From positions 1 through 43,169 of the forward strand of contig CACKZH010000005.1 of NCBI GenBank assembly GCA_902604575.1: DNA of 43,169 nt, read 5' to 3'. This DNA comes from an uncultured Pelagibacteraceae bacterium (GTDB lineage Bacteria; Pseudomonadota; Alphaproteobacteria; Pelagibacterales; Pelagibacteraceae). Below, piece after piece: positions 18,474-31,435 of the stretch. The notes beneath the pieces are model-generated. The model was not told the origin of the DNA and made no database searches. It saw nothing but the letters and a program-made list of their open reading frames with translations. How positions within the stretch are numbered: the stretch's first letter is position 1; every line of letters starts with the position of its first letter. A program made the translations under genes and the position numbers.

Positions 18474-21392
18474 ATGTCTTCATCAAAAAATCTTGATTTC
18501 GAAAAAACTTCATTTTTAAACAAATCTAATAGTGCATTTATTGAAGAAATGTATCTAAAGTTTGTCAATAAAGATGCTGATCTTCCAGAAAGTTGGGCAA
18601 ATTATTTTGAGGGAATTGGTGAAGAATTAAATGTTATAGCAAAAGAAATTAATGGTCCATCATGGGGACCTACTAAAAAAAAGATTGATATTGATGAATT
18701 ACAAAAAAAAATAGAAGAACAAGATAAAAATGATTTTGATAATGTCAAATTAGACACTTCAGAAAAATTTAATTTTCAATTACTTGCTGACTCAAATAAA
18801 GATTCTATCAGTGCTGTAGCATTAATTAGAGCATACAGACTAAGAGGACATTTATTAGCAGATCTTGATCCTCTAGATATGAGAGAGTCAGAATATTTAG
18901 ATGAGCTTCATCCAGATTTTTATGGTTTTAAAAAAGAAAATTACGATAAGAAAATTTTTCTAAACGGGGTAATCAATCGTAAATATGCAAATATAAGAGA
19001 AATACTTAAGTTTATGAAGAGTACCTATTGTGGAAAAATAGGTTATGAGTTCATGCATATTTCAAACCCAGATGAAAGAAAGTGGTTTAGAGACAGGATA
19101 GAGCAAGATAAAAATGCACTTCAATTTACAAAAAATGGTAAAGAGGCAATTTTAAATAAATTAGTACAGGCAGAGGGATTTGAAAAATTTTTAGCTACAA
19201 AATATGTGGGAACAAAAAGATTTGGTTTAGATGGTGGTGAAAGTTTAATACCTGCTCTTGAACAAATAATAAAAATTGGTGGTCAAAATAATATAAAAGA
19301 AGTTAAAATAGGTATGTCTCATAGAGGCAGACTTAACGTTTTGGCAAACGTTTTACAAAAATCTTACAAAAAAATATTTAATGAGTTTGCAGGTGAGTTT
19401 AGTACTGATTCTGAAGATAGTGCTGGAGATGTAAAATACCATCTTGGAGCATCATCAGATAGAGAGTTTGATGGAAACTCAGTTCATGTCAGTTTGACAG
19501 ACAATCCTTCTCATTTAGAAGCTGTTAATCCAGTTGTTTTAGGTCAAACAAGAGCCAAACAATTTTTTCACAAAGACCGTGAAAGAAATAAAGTTATACC
19601 AATTCTCATTCATGGGGATGCTGCTTTTGCTGGTCAAGGAGTTGTAGCGGAATGTTTTGCAATGTCTGGACTACCAGGACATAACACTGGAGGAACAATT
19701 CATATTATTGTTAATAACCAGATAGGATTTACTACTAGTCCAAGATTTGCCAGGTCTTCACCTTATCCATCTGATGTTGCAAAAATGGTAGAGGCACCAA
19801 TTCTTCATGTTAATGGTGATGATCCAGAAGCAGTTGTTTATGCAACTAGAATAGCAACAGAATTTCGATTAAAATTTAATAGAGACGTTGTAGTAGATTT
19901 AATTTGTTATAGAAGATTTGGACATAATGAGGGGGATGAGCCTTCATTTACTCAACCTCTAATGTATAAAAAAATTAGATCACACCCTAGTGTTTATAAA
20001 ATTTATGGAAATAAACTTGTAAATGAAAACTCTATAACGCAAGAATTATTAAATCAAAATGTTAAATCATTTAAAGATTTACTTGATGAACAATATAAAA
20101 GTGCAAAAAATTATAAACCTAAAATAGAATGGTTTGAGGGATCATGGTCAAGATATAAACCTGAAAAAGGTAAAGATAAAAGGGGCATAACAGGTTTTGA
20201 CGAAAATAAATTAAAAATAATTTCAGATAAAATAAATGGTATTCCTGAGGAAAAAAATATTCATAAGACTATCTCTAAAATATTTAATACCAGAAAAGAA
20301 AGTGTCGAAAAAGGTACTGGAATCGATTGGTCTTCAGCTGAATCTTTAGCTTTTGGATCTTTGCTAGAAGAGGGATATCCAGTTAGGCTTGTAGGACAAG
20401 ACTCTGGAAGAGGAACATTCAGTCAACGACATTCTGTTTTAAGAAATCAAATAGACAATTCTAGGTACATTCCTCTTAATAATATTTCTAAAAATCAAAA
20501 GCAATTTGAAGTAGTAGATAGTTTTTTATCTGAACTTGCGGTTTTAGGTTTTGAATATGGTTATAGTCTAGTAGAGCCAAACACACTTACTCTTTGGGAG
20601 GCCCAATTTGGTGATTTTGCAAATGGAGCTCAAGTTGTAATTGATCAATTTATTGCATCTGGTGAGAGAAAATGGAATAGAGCATCTGGTATAGTAATGT
20701 TGTTACCTCACGGATATGAAGGGCAAGGACCAGAACATTCTTCAGCAAGATTAGAAAGATTTTTACAACTATGCTCAAACGATAATATGCAAGTAATGAA
20801 CTGTACAACTCCAGCAAATTATTTTCATGCTTTAAGAAGACAAATGCATAGGAGTTTCAGAAAGCCACTAATCATAATGACACCAAAATCATTATTAAGA
20901 AATAAGTATTGTGTATCAAATTTAGAAGATTTTAACAAAAAAAATACTTTCCACAGAGTACTGTGGGACCATGCTATAGATCCTAAATCTAAAGGATTTA
21001 TTAAACTAAAAGAAAGTTCTAAAATAAGAAAAGTAATTCTTTGTTCTGGAAAGGTATATTTCGATTTGTTGGACGCCAGAGAAAAGCTTAAAAGAGACGA
21101 TGTAGTGATGTATAGAATTGAACAATTGTATCCATTTCCAGCAAAAGCTTTGGTCAAGGAGTTAAAACCGTACGTTAAAAATGCTGAATTCTTTTGGTGT
21201 CAAGAAGAACCAAAAAATATGGGTGCTTGGTTTTCAGTTAGAGATTATATCCAATGGACATTAGACACTTTAAAGGCTAATAATAATAAAATTTCTTATA
21301 TAGGAAGAAGCCCAGACGCAACTCCTGCAACAGGATATGCCAAAAGGCATAATTCTCAACAACAAGAAATAATTAATAAGGTATTTGATTAA
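18474..21392 (+). CDS. sucA: 2-oxoglutarate dehydrogenase E1 component
   Basis: The E1 enzyme decarboxylates 2-oxoglutarate with thiamine diphosphate and transfers the succinyl group to the lipoyl arm of SucB. Motifs include [15 protein letters not shown], the ThDP/Mg segment [13 protein letters not shown] continuing to [10 protein letters not shown], and [13 protein letters not shown] in the C-terminal transketolase-like part. The N-terminal region ([11 protein letters not shown]...) resembles the segment that docks on E2 in other OGDH E1s. The 972 residues are a normal length. sucB begins 5 bp later. No obvious Shine-Dalgarno lies close to the ATG. Confidence 0.98.
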   Translation: MSSSKNLDFEKTSFLNKSNSAFIEEMYLKFVNKDADLPESWANYFEGIGEELNVIAKEINGPSWGPTKKKIDIDELQKKIEEQDKNDFDNVKLDTSEKFNFQLLADSNKDSISAVALIRAYRLRGHLLADLDPLDMRESEYLDELHPDFYGFKKENYDKKIFLNGVINRKYANIREILKFMKSTYCGKIGYEFMHISNPDERKWFRDRIEQDKNALQFTKNGKEAILNKLVQAEGFEKFLATKYVGTKRFGLDGGESLIPALEQIIKIGGQNNIKEVKIGMSHRGRLNVLANVLQKSYKKIFNEFAGEFSTDSEDSAGDVKYHLGASSDREFDGNSVHVSLTDNPSHLEAVNPVVLGQTRAKQFFHKDRERNKVIPILIHGDAAFAGQGVVAECFAMSGLPGHNTGGTIHIIVNNQIGFTTSPRFARSSPYPSDVAKMVEAPILHVNGDDPEAVVYATRIATEFRLKFNRDVVVDLICYRRFGHNEGDEPSFTQPLMYKKIRSHPSVYKIYGNKLVNENSITQELLNQNVKSFKDLLDEQYKSAKNYKPKIEWFEGSWSRYKPEKGKDKRGITGFDENKLKIISDKINGIPEEKNIHKTISKIFNTRKESVEKGTGIDWSSAESLAFGSLLEEGYPVRLVGQDSGRGTFSQRHSVLRNQIDNSRYIPLNNISKNQKQFEVVDSFLSELAVLGFEYGYSLVEPNTLTLWEAQFGDFANGAQVVIDQFIASGERKWNRASGIVMLLPHGYEGQGPEHSSARLERFLQLCSNDNMQVMNCTTPANYFHALRRQMHRSFRKPLIIMTPKSLLRNKYCVSNLEDFNKKNTFHRVLWDHAIDPKSKGFIKLKESSKIRKVILCSGKVYFDLLDAREKLKRDDVVMYRIEQLYPFPAKALVKELKPYVKNAEFFWCQEEPKNMGAWFSVRDYIQWTLDTLKANNNKISYIGRSPDATPATGYAKRHNSQQQEIINKVFD

Positions 21393-21397
21393 TTTTA

Positions 21398-22696
21398 ATG
21401 AGTGAAAAAATAGTAGTCCCAGTTCTTGGTGAAAGTATAACAGAAGCGACTGTTGCAAAATGGTTAAAAAACGCAGGTGATACAGTAGAAGCAGATGAAC
21501 CAATTGTAGAGCTAGAGACAGACAAAGTAAACTTAGAAGTGCCATCTCCAATTTCTGGTGTTTTAACTGAGATAAATTCACAAGATGGATCAGTTGTTGA
21601 AGTAGGAGCATTATTAGGTTCTGTATCAGCAGAAGGTGGAAAAGTTAAATCTGTACCGAAAAACAGTGAAGAAATTAAGAAAGAGGAAATTGTTCCTGCA
21701 GAGAGTAATGTAATAAAATTAGATGCAAATAAAAAAGAACCAAAAGTATTTGTAGAAAAAGAGACAGAAAAACCCAAAGTAAAACCTTTAGTTTTAACTG
21801 AGGAAGTTAAACCAGATGTTGCTCCAAAAAGAGGTGTTAACCCAACCCTGTCTCCAGCAGTGAGAAAAATAGTAACTGAAAATAATATCGATATTAATTC
21901 AATTCAAGGTTCAGGAAAAGATGGGAGAGTTTTAAAAGGAGATCTAATAAGTTTGATGGGTGCAAATCCAAAACCATCTGAAAGAAAAATTCAATATGGT
22001 GAAGAAGAACGAATTAAAATGACTAGGTTGAGACAGACTATTGCAAAAAGATTAAAGCAAGCTCAAGAGAATGCCGCTCTTTTAACAACATTTAACGAAG
22101 TAGATATGAGTAGCGTGATGGAAATGAGGAAGGAAAATCAAGAGGATTTTCAATCTCGTTATGGAATAAAATTAGGATTTATGTCTTTCTTTGTAAAAGC
22201 ATGTGTAGTTGCTTTAAAAAATTTCCCTGCTGTGAATGCTGAAATAGACGGAGATGAGATTATCTATAAAAACTATTACAACATTAGTTTTGCTGTCGGA
22301 ACAGACAAGGGTTTGGTTGTTCCAGTTTTAAGAAATTCAGATGAATTATCCTTTGCTGATATTGAAAAAAATATTAAAGAAATTTCAGAAAAAGCTAGAG
22401 ATGGAAAGCTAACGATTGAAGATCTTCAGGGAGGAACATTTACAATAAGTAATGGAGGTGTGTATGGGTCTATGCTTTCAACCCCAATACTAAATTTACC
22501 TCAATCTGGAGTATTGGGCATGCATAATATAGTGGAAAGACCTGTTGTTGTAGACGGTGAAATCAAAATAAGACCAATTATGTATTTAGCATTATCATAT
22601 GATCACAGAATTATTGATGGAAAAGAGTCTGTATCTTTCCTTAAAATGATTAAAGAAAACTTAGAAGACCCTAGAAGGTTGTTTTTAGATATTTAA
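21398..22696 (+). CDS. sucB: Dihydrolipoyllysine succinyltransferase, E2 of 2-oxoglutarate dehydrogenase
   Basis: E2 carries the swinging lipoyl arm and forms the core of the OGDH complex. The lipoyl domain (about residues 1-78) has Lys43 in [10 protein letters not shown] as the lipoylation site. A charged linker rich in Lys, Glu, Pro and Val follows (about 80-145). The E1/E3-binding domain is at about 148-187 ([20 protein letters not shown]), and the catalytic domain ends with YDHRIIDG containing His403 and Asp407. At 432 residues with one lipoyl domain it is a standard SucB. It is 5 bp after sucA and directly abuts lpd. Confidence 0.97.
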   Translation: MSEKIVVPVLGESITEATVAKWLKNAGDTVEADEPIVELETDKVNLEVPSPISGVLTEINSQDGSVVEVGALLGSVSAEGGKVKSVPKNSEEIKKEEIVPAESNVIKLDANKKEPKVFVEKETEKPKVKPLVLTEEVKPDVAPKRGVNPTLSPAVRKIVTENNIDINSIQGSGKDGRVLKGDLISLMGANPKPSERKIQYGEEERIKMTRLRQTIAKRLKQAQENAALLTTFNEVDMSSVMEMRKENQEDFQSRYGIKLGFMSFFVKACVVALKNFPAVNAEIDGDEIIYKNYYNISFAVGTDKGLVVPVLRNSDELSFADIEKNIKEISEKARDGKLTIEDLQGGTFTISNGGVYGSMLSTPILNLPQSGVLGMHNIVERPVVVDGEIKIRPIMYLALSYDHRIIDGKESVSFLKMIKENLEDPRRLFLDI

Positions 22697-24097
22697 ATGT
22701 CAGAAAAATTTCAAGCTGTAGTTATTGGAGGTGGACCGGGTGGTTATGTTTGTGCAATCAGACTTGCTCAATTAGGATTAAAAACCGCATGTATAGAGTC
22801 TAGAGGGTCTTTAGGAGGCACTTGTTTAAATGTTGGCTGCATCCCATCAAAAAGCTTACTAAATTTGTCTGAAGAATTTCACAAAGTAAAAAGTTTAGCA
22901 AACAAAGGCATTGAAGTTGGTGAGGTAAAATTAAATTTAGACAAAATGATGAAAAGCAAAGATAAAGCTGTAACGGTTCTTACAAAAGGTGTTGAGTTTC
23001 TTTTGAAAAAAAACAAAGTTACTTACTTTAAAGGACATGGAAGTTTTAAATCTAAAAATGAAATTTCAATAAAGGATGATAAAAATAAAGAAACTATCAT
23101 CCAAACAGAAAAAACAGTTATTGCAACAGGATCGGTTCCGGTTTCATTACCAGGAATAGAAATAGATGAGAAAACAATTGTCTCATCAACAGGTGCTTTA
23201 AAGTTAGAAAAGGTACCTAAGAAAATGGTTGTAGTAGGAGGAGGCTATATAGGATTGGAGATGGGATCTGTATGGTCAAGACTTGGAGCAGAGGTGCTAG
23301 TTGTTGAATTTCTAGATCATATTACGCCTGGAATGGATAAAGAAATCTCTTCAGAATTTATGAAAATTTTAAAAAAACAAGGTATGAAATTTAATATGCA
23401 AAATAAAGTTGAAACAATTAAAAAAAATGCAGCAGGTGCAGTGGTTTCAACAGTAGACAAAGATGGTAATAAAAATAATTTTGAGTGTGATGTTGTTTTG
23501 ATTTCTGTTGGTAGAAAACCTAATACAGATGGTTTAAATTTAGAGTCTGTAGGAGTAGATCTTGATGAAAGAAATAGAATTAAAACTGATAAAATTTTTA
23601 AGACCAACGTTGAAAATATTTATGCAATAGGCGATGTAATTGTTGGTCCAATGCTTGCACATAAAGCGGAGGACGAAGGAATAGCAGTTGCAGAAAACAT
23701 AGTTGGTCAATCTGGACATGTAAATTACGATACAATTCCAGGAGTAGTTTATACAACACCAGAAGTAGCATCAATCGGTAAAACTGAGGAACAATTAAAA
23801 GAATTAAATATAAAATATAAAGTAGGGAAATTTTCATTTATGGCTAATTCAAGAGCTAAGGCCATAGATGATGCAGAGGGTTTTGTTAAAATTTTAGCTG
23901 ATGAGCAAACAGATAAAGTATTAGGTGCACATATAATTGGACCTCATGCAGGAGAATTAATTGCAGAGATTGGTGTTGCGATGGAATTTGGTGCAAGTGC
24001 AGAAGATATTGCCCGAACTTGTCACGCACATCCAACGTTTTCTGAAGCAGTTAAAGAAGCTGCTTTATCAGTAGATAAAAGAGCAATACACTCTTAA
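22697..24097 (+). CDS. lpd: Dihydrolipoyl dehydrogenase (E3)
   Basis: E3 reoxidises the dihydrolipoyl arm and reduces NAD+. It has the FAD motif [15 protein letters not shown], the redox disulfide Cys43-Cys48 in [13 protein letters not shown], the NAD motif [35 protein letters not shown], and the catalytic His445 in HAHPTFSEA. The 466 residues are normal. The ATG follows the sucB stop with no gap, so this copy probably serves the OGDH complex, though E3 may also be shared with pyruvate dehydrogenase and the glycine cleavage system. A weak terminator-like structure overlaps its end. Confidence 0.97.
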   Translation: MSEKFQAVVIGGGPGGYVCAIRLAQLGLKTACIESRGSLGGTCLNVGCIPSKSLLNLSEEFHKVKSLANKGIEVGEVKLNLDKMMKSKDKAVTVLTKGVEFLLKKNKVTYFKGHGSFKSKNEISIKDDKNKETIIQTEKTVIATGSVPVSLPGIEIDEKTIVSSTGALKLEKVPKKMVVVGGGYIGLEMGSVWSRLGAEVLVVEFLDHITPGMDKEISSEFMKILKKQGMKFNMQNKVETIKKNAAGAVVSTVDKDGNKNNFECDVVLISVGRKPNTDGLNLESVGVDLDERNRIKTDKIFKTNVENIYAIGDVIVGPMLAHKAEDEGIAVAENIVGQSGHVNYDTIPGVVYTTPEVASIGKTEEQLKELNIKYKVGKFSFMANSRAKAIDDAEGFVKILADEQTDKVLGAHIIGPHAGELIAEIGVAMEFGASAEDIARTCHAHPTFSEAVKEAALSVDKRAIHS

Positions 24098-24105
24098 TTT
24101 TTTTT
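24079..24105 (+). terminator. Weak intrinsic terminator at the end of lpd
   Basis: AAGAG (24079-24083) and CTCTT (24091-24095) form a 5-bp stem with a 7-base loop, followed two bases later by an unbroken run of eight T (24098-24105). The hairpin overlaps the last lpd codons. The stem is short with few GC pairs, so termination is probably partial, but position at the end of a 24-kb co-oriented run and the T8 tract support the call. Confidence 0.45.
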
Positions 24106-24119
24106 CATATTATAAAAAT

Positions 24120-26075
24120 ATGAAATATCCGATTCTTGTACCAAATATTTTTAATCATCCATTTACTTATGAAAGTAGTTTAAATCTTAAAGTTGGTGAT
24201 TATGTAATGGTACCTTTTGGAAAATCAAAAATTACCGGTGTTGTTTGGGACGAATTTGAAAAAAATAATAATAAAAATTTTAAGACTAAAAATGTAATCA
24301 AGAAATTAGACGTTACTCCGTTAAAAAAAAATACAATAAATTTTTTAAATTGGTTTGCAGAATATAATCTTATCCCAAAGGGCATGGCATTAAAGTTAGT
24401 ACTCTTAAGTAGTAATGTGGTAGAAAACAAAGAAACTCAACTTTATCAAATATTTGATAGCAAAATTAAACAAAACTTAATCAAGCTATCTAGTGATCAA
24501 GATAAATCTTTAAAAAAAATGAATTTTTCAAATAAAAAATTTAGAGTTCATGTTTTGCAAGGCACAACTGGATCAGGAAAAACTTTAGTTTATTTTGAAG
24601 CGTTAAAACCACTGATAGAGAAGGGTTTTCAAGGATTAATTTTATTACCAGAAATAGGTCTAACCAGTCAGTTTGAACAAAAATTTTTAGACTATTTTGG
24701 TTTTAAACCTGCAGTTTGGCATTCGGGCATTTCAAAAAAAAAGAAAGAATTAATTTGGAGTGGTGTTTCTAACGGTAAAATAAAAATAATTATTGGTGCA
24801 AGGTCTTCATTATTTTTACCATTTAAAAAATTAGGAATGATAATTGTTGATGAAGAACATGATCAATCATTTAAACAAGATGAAGGTATAACTTACAATG
24901 CTCGTGATATGGCAATTTCTAGAGCATCTTTTGAAAACATTCCAATAAATTTGATTACTGCTGTTCCTTCTATAGAAACTTTTGAAAATATTAAAAAAGG
25001 TAAATACGAGGTTTCTAGATTAAATAAAAGATATCAAAATGCAGCATTACCTAATTATGAAATTATTAATTTAAATAATACTAAACTTGAAAAACAATCA
25101 TGGCTATCGAATAAAATTATTGAAAAAGTTAATTTACATTTGGAAAAGAAAGATCAGGTTCTGTTTTTTTTGAATAGAAGAGGCTTTTCACCAAATGCTT
25201 TATGCAATAAGTGTTTTACAAGTTTTACATGTCCAAATTGTAGTATCAATTTAGTTTATCATAAAAATAAAAATAACTTATTATGCCATTATTGTGGATA
25301 CAAATCTGATCTTAAAAGAAATTGTACAAAAGAAGGTAATTGCGAATTTATTTTTAGTGGTCCTGGTGTTGAGAGAATTTCAGAAGAGGTAAAAAGAAAA
25401 TTTCCTGGAAAAAAAATAGAGATTTTTTCAAGTGACACAATGAATAAAAAGGATTCTAAAGAAAAAATAGATAAAATTATTAATAATGAAACACAAATTT
25501 TAGTTGGAACCCAATTAATTTCAAAAGGTTTTCATTTTCCAAGCTTAAATTGCATTGTAGTTGTTGATATTGATCTTTCATCTCAAGGACATGATTTAAG
25601 AGGTGCAGAAAAAAATTTGCAGCTTTATCATCAGCTTTCAGGACGTGCTGGAAGAACTGGAAAACCAGCAACTGTATATTTTCAAACCTATGAAAATAAT
25701 ACTAAGATGATTTCAGAAATTACAAGTAAAAATCCAGATATTTTTTTAGAAAGAGAACTGCAGATAAGAAAAAAAAATAAATTACCTCCATTTCAAAGGT
25801 TTATTTCTTTAATCTTAACGGGAGATAATGAAATTAAATTAGAAAAAGAAGCTATTAATTTTAAAAATTTTATTGAAAACAAAATAGAAGGAAAAATATT
25901 AGGGCCAGTGAATGCTCCATTATTTAGATTAAAGAGAAAATTTAGAATTAGATTTTTAATTAGAGGCTTAAAATCTATGAAACTACAAAGCTCTCTTGCC
26001 AAAATTATTGCAAAATATAAATTTTCTTCCGGAATAAAACTTTCAGTTGATGTTGACCCAATTAACTTCAATTAA
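24120..26075 (+). CDS. priA: Primosomal protein N' (replication restart helicase PriA)
   Basis: PriA recognises stalled forks and reloads the replisome. The N-terminal DNA-binding domain is followed by Walker A GTTGSGKT (residues 148-155) and the DEEH box (about 244-247), then helicase motifs such as GTQLISKGFHFP and QLSGRAGR. Between the helicase lobes is the zinc-binding insert beginning at Cys362 and Cys365, with eight cysteines. The last pair is spaced C-x5-C instead of the usual C-x2-C. At 651 residues it is shorter than E. coli PriA (about 730), mainly in the N-terminal half. Placement before atpH is common in alphaproteobacteria. Confidence 0.95.
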   Translation: MKYPILVPNIFNHPFTYESSLNLKVGDYVMVPFGKSKITGVVWDEFEKNNNKNFKTKNVIKKLDVTPLKKNTINFLNWFAEYNLIPKGMALKLVLLSSNVVENKETQLYQIFDSKIKQNLIKLSSDQDKSLKKMNFSNKKFRVHVLQGTTGSGKTLVYFEALKPLIEKGFQGLILLPEIGLTSQFEQKFLDYFGFKPAVWHSGISKKKKELIWSGVSNGKIKIIIGARSSLFLPFKKLGMIIVDEEHDQSFKQDEGITYNARDMAISRASFENIPINLITAVPSIETFENIKKGKYEVSRLNKRYQNAALPNYEIINLNNTKLEKQSWLSNKIIEKVNLHLEKKDQVLFFLNRRGFSPNALCNKCFTSFTCPNCSINLVYHKNKNNLLCHYCGYKSDLKRNCTKEGNCEFIFSGPGVERISEEVKRKFPGKKIEIFSSDTMNKKDSKEKIDKIINNETQILVGTQLISKGFHFPSLNCIVVVDIDLSSQGHDLRGAEKNLQLYHQLSGRAGRTGKPATVYFQTYENNTKMISEITSKNPDIFLERELQIRKKNKLPPFQRFISLILTGDNEIKLEKEAINFKNFIENKIEGKILGPVNAPLFRLKRKFRIRFLIRGLKSMKLQSSLAKIIAKYKFSSGIKLSVDVDPINFN

Positions 26076-26080
26076 CCGCA

Positions 26081-26097
26081 AAAAAGAGCCCCTTTTT
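26081..26097 (+). terminator. A/T hairpin after priA, possible weak terminator
   Basis: AAAAAG (26081-26086) pairs with CTTTTT (26092-26097) around a five-base loop AGCCC, ending in five T. It lies just after the priA stop at 26073-26075 and before the candidate atp promoter. The stem has one GC pair, so the structure is weak. Confidence 0.3.
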
Positions 26098-26110
26098 ACG
26101 AATCCGCTAC

Positions 26111-26139
26111 TTGAAGACATAAGGGTCATATGCTATTTA
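26111..26139 (+). promoter_or_regulatory. Candidate sigma-70 promoter of the atpHAGDC operon
   Basis: TTGAAG (26111-26116) and TATTTA (26134-26139) are separated by 17 bp in the 108-bp priA-atpH gap, followed by a GC-rich GGGCG near the expected start site (about 26146). The leader to the atpH TTG would be about 38 bases and contains the AGAGGA ribosome binding site. The -10 is imperfect, but this is the only sizeable gap before a highly expressed operon. Confidence 0.5.
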
Positions 26140-26183
26140 GGGCGTGATTTTTAAATAATCTTCAACATTATAGAGGAACCAAG

Positions 26184-26741
26184 TTGAGTAAAAACACCGG
26201 ATTTTCAATAACTTCAGCCGAAAGGTACTCTCTTGCGCTTTTTGAACTTTCAGAGGAAAACAATCTTTTAAGTCAGATCGAAGATCAGTCTTCATCTATT
26301 CTTAATTTAATTTATCAAAGTGAAGATTTTTCTAATTTGATTAAAGATCCAACTACAAGCCAAGAAGATTTGCTAAAAGTAATCAATACAATCTCTGAAA
26401 ATAATAAATTTGATTCTTTATTTAAAAATTTTTTAAGTTTTTTAATTCAAAAAAGACGTTTCTTTTTTATTGAACGTATCCTTAAAAGTTTTATTGAAAT
26501 TTGTTCAAGAAAAAGAGGTGAACTTAAGGCAGAATTAAAATCAGCAAAAGAATTATCTAATGAAGAAATTGCGAAAATTACAGAGGAGTTAACAAAAAAT
26601 TTTAGCTCAAAAATAAAATTAAACTACAAACATGACAAAAGTTTAATAGGAGGTTTAGTAGTACAAGTTGGAAGTACTATGGTCGATACCTCAATTAAAA
26701 ATAAATTACAACAAATCGAAAATAGAATGATAGAGGCATAA
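26184..26741 (+). CDS. atpH: ATP synthase F1 delta subunit AtpH
   Basis: AtpH links the top of F1 to the peripheral stalk. The 185-residue protein has the family layout: an N-terminal helical domain beginning ITSAERYSLALFELS and a C-terminal segment ending in GGLVVQVGSTMVDTSIKNKLQQI, the usual OSCP/delta signature. The start is a TTG at 26184, chosen because AGAGGA (26172-26177) lies six bases upstream and no ATG occurs near the conserved N-terminus. It abuts atpA. The Fo genes are not here, as is usual in alphaproteobacteria where F1 and Fo operons are separate. Confidence 0.94.
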   Translation: MSKNTGFSITSAERYSLALFELSEENNLLSQIEDQSSSILNLIYQSEDFSNLIKDPTTSQEDLLKVINTISENNKFDSLFKNFLSFLIQKRRFFFIERILKSFIEICSRKRGELKAELKSAKELSNEEIAKITEELTKNFSSKIKLNYKHDKSLIGGLVVQVGSTMVDTSIKNKLQQIENRMIEA

Positions 26742-28277
26742 ATGGAAATAAATCCTTCAGAAGTTACAAAAATATTAAAAGAACAAATTAAAAATTTTGG
26801 TGATAAAGCGGAAGTTACAGAAGTTGGTCAAGTTTTATCAGTTGGAGATGGTATTGCTAGGATTTATGGTTTGGATAATGTTCAAGCTGGTGAAATGGTA
26901 GAATTTGCAGATGGTTCAAAAGGTATGGCTCTAAACTTAGAAAGTGAAAACGTTGGTGTCGTAATTTTTGGTGATGACAGAAATGTTAAAGAAGGGGATG
27001 TAGTAAAAAGAACTGGTAATATTGTTGATACTCCAGTTGGAAAAGAATTATTAGGAAGAGTAGTGGATGGTTTAGGAAATCCTATTGATGGAAAAGGACT
27101 ATTAGATAAAGGAATTAAAAAAAGTAGGGTTGAAGTAAAAGCTCCTGGTATTATTCCACGACAATCAGTAAGTGAACCAATGCAAACTGGTCTTAAATCA
27201 ATTGATAGTCTAGTTCCGATTGGAAGAGGGCAAAGGGAATTAATTATTGGTGATAGACAAACTGGTAAAACAGCAGTTGCAGTAGATGCAATTATTAATC
27301 AAAAAAAAATTAATGAGTCTGGTGATGAAAAACAAAAACTGTATTGTATATACGTTGCAGTTGGACAAAAAAGATCAACTGTAAGACAAATTCAAAAAAC
27401 ATTAGAAGAAGCTGGAGCTATGGAGTACACAACAATCGTTGCTGCTACTGCATCGGACTCTGCTCCTTTACAATTTTTAGCACCATATACAGGTTGTACT
27501 ATGGGTGAGTATTTTAGAGATAATGGAATGCATGCGTTAATAATTTATGATGATTTGTCTAAACAAGCAGTTGCTTATAGGCAAATGTCATTGCTATTAA
27601 GAAGACCTCCGGGACGTGAGGCTTATCCTGGAGATGTATTTTATCTTCATAGTAGATTACTTGAAAGAGCAGCTAAATTAAGTGATGAACATGGTGGTGG
27701 ATCACTTACTGCACTGCCAATTATTGAAACACAAGGTGGAGACGTATCCGCGTTCATTCCAACTAACGTTATTTCAATTACAGATGGACAAATTTTCCTT
27801 GAAACAGAACTATTTAACCAAGGTATAAGACCTGCAATTAACGTAGGTTTATCAGTATCTAGGGTTGGTTCATCAGCTCAAACAAAAGCGATGAAAAAAG
27901 TTTCTGGTTCAATGAAATTAGAGCTAGCACAATACAGAGAAATGGCAGCTTTTGCTCAATTTGGATCTGATTTAGATGCATCTACCCAGCAACTTTTGAA
28001 TAGAGGATCTAAGTTAACTGAACTTTTAAAACAAAAACAATATTCACCCATGACTGTTGCAGAACAAGTTATTTCAGTATTTTGTGGAGTTAAAGGTTAT
28101 CTGGATGATATTGATTTAAAAGACGTTGCTGAATTTGAGAGCAAGATTATTGAAAAATGTAAATCAGATAAGCCTGAAATTATAGAGTCAATTTTAAGTT
28201 CAGGAAAACTTGAGGAAGATAAAGAAAAATTACTTGTTGAGGTAATCACTCAATTAAAAGGAAATTTTAAATCTTAA
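26742..28277 (+). CDS. atpA: ATP synthase F1 alpha subunit AtpA
   Basis: The alpha subunits hold the non-catalytic nucleotide sites of F1. The P-loop is [13 protein letters not shown], and the alpha signature runs through the [17 protein letters not shown] region with the arginine finger in SVSRVGS. The 511 residues are normal. A GAGG five bases before the ATG, inside the last codons of atpH, is a good ribosome binding site and couples the two genes. Confidence 0.99.
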   Translation: MEINPSEVTKILKEQIKNFGDKAEVTEVGQVLSVGDGIARIYGLDNVQAGEMVEFADGSKGMALNLESENVGVVIFGDDRNVKEGDVVKRTGNIVDTPVGKELLGRVVDGLGNPIDGKGLLDKGIKKSRVEVKAPGIIPRQSVSEPMQTGLKSIDSLVPIGRGQRELIIGDRQTGKTAVAVDAIINQKKINESGDEKQKLYCIYVAVGQKRSTVRQIQKTLEEAGAMEYTTIVAATASDSAPLQFLAPYTGCTMGEYFRDNGMHALIIYDDLSKQAVAYRQMSLLLRRPPGREAYPGDVFYLHSRLLERAAKLSDEHGGGSLTALPIIETQGGDVSAFIPTNVISITDGQIFLETELFNQGIRPAINVGLSVSRVGSSAQTKAMKKVSGSMKLELAQYREMAAFAQFGSDLDASTQQLLNRGSKLTELLKQKQYSPMTVAEQVISVFCGVKGYLDDIDLKDVAEFESKIIEKCKSDKPEIIESILSSGKLEEDKEKLLVEVITQLKGNFKS

Positions 28278-28283
28278 TAATTT

Positions 28284-30576
<2,293 letters not shown>

Positions 30577-30577
<1 letters not shown>

Positions 30578-30969
30578 TGAGCGAAGAGTTTAAAGTTGAA
30601 ATAGTAAACCCTGAAAAATCTTTTTTAGTAAAAGATGATGTTTCTGAAGTTGTGGTCCCTGCTTTTGAAGGAGAGATGGGAATATTGAAGGATCATATTT
30701 CTATTATTTCTTTTTTGAAACCTGGGATAATTAAGATTTTATCTAAATCGGGAGATGAAAATTACTATGTTGAAGATGGAATTGTTGAGTTCAAAAATAA
30801 TAATTTATCTATTTTAACAAGTACAATTTTTAATCTTGCTGATATGGACAAATCAAAGCAACAAGATTTACTTAAACAAGCAGAAGAAGAGGCTAATAAA
30901 ACTGATATAAATGATCAATCTAAATATTTAGCAGATCAAAAAGTCGAAGTTTTAAAAACTCTAAATTAA
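30577..30969 (+). CDS. atpC: ATP synthase F1 epsilon subunit AtpC
   Basis: AtpC connects gamma to the c-ring and can inhibit ATP hydrolysis. The N-terminal beta sandwich has KVEIVNPEKSFL, VVVPAFEGEMGILKDH and the YYVEDGIVEFKNNNLSIL region, as in the family, followed by a C-terminal helical part of about 45 residues. The 130 residues are normal. Its last nine bases overlap the end of the convergent rppH, so there is no intergenic terminator for the atp operon. Confidence 0.95.
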
Positions 30970-31434
30970 TTTTTTTACTCTTTTTTTAAGTTCTTTGTAA
31001 ATATGATGTTTAAAATCAACCACAACATTAGTAATTAAATCAAGGTCAATCCACTTCCAATCTAAAAATTCTGGATTAGATGTATTAATATTTATTTCGT
31101 TATCATTTCCAATAAATCTCATTAAAAACCATTTTTGTTTTTGACCTTTGTACTTACCTTTCCAAATAATACCTAGTAATCTATCAGGTAAATTATAGGT
31201 TAATGTGCCATCTAATTCTTTTATAAGTTCTACGCTTTTGATACTTGTTTCTTCCTCTAGTTCTCTAAACGCAGCTTTTAAATAATCCTCTCCCTCATCA
31301 ACACCACCTTGAGGCATTTGCCAAAAATTTTTAGGATTATCTATTCTTCTTGCTACGAATACTTCATTTTGTTTATTCAATAACACAATTCCGACTCCAC
31401 TTCTCAGTGGTAAATCTTGAAAATTTTTTTTCAT
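30961..31434 (-). CDS. rppH: RNA pyrophosphohydrolase RppH (Nudix family)
   Basis: RppH removes pyrophosphate from 5'-triphosphate RNAs and so primes mRNA decay; alphaproteobacterial members also hydrolyse dinucleoside polyphosphates. The N-terminus LPLRSGVGIVLLN and the WQMPQGGVDEGE entry to the Nudix box are RppH signatures. The box fits GX5EX7REUXEEXGU except that Ser replaces the final Gly (REL-EEE-TSI); the metal-binding glutamates are intact. The 157 residues are normal. The ATG is 2 bp after ctpA ends, so it is last in the minus-strand operon, and its TAG stop overlaps atpC. Confidence 0.92.
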   Translation of the reverse strand: MKKNFQDLPLRSGVGIVLLNKQNEVFVARRIDNPKNFWQMPQGGVDEGEDYLKAAFRELEEETSIKSVELIKELDGTLTYNLPDRLLGIIWKGKYKGQKQKWFLMRFIGNDNEININTSNPEFLDWKWIDLDLITNVVVDFKHHIYKELKKRVKKLI

Positions 31435-31435
31435 T

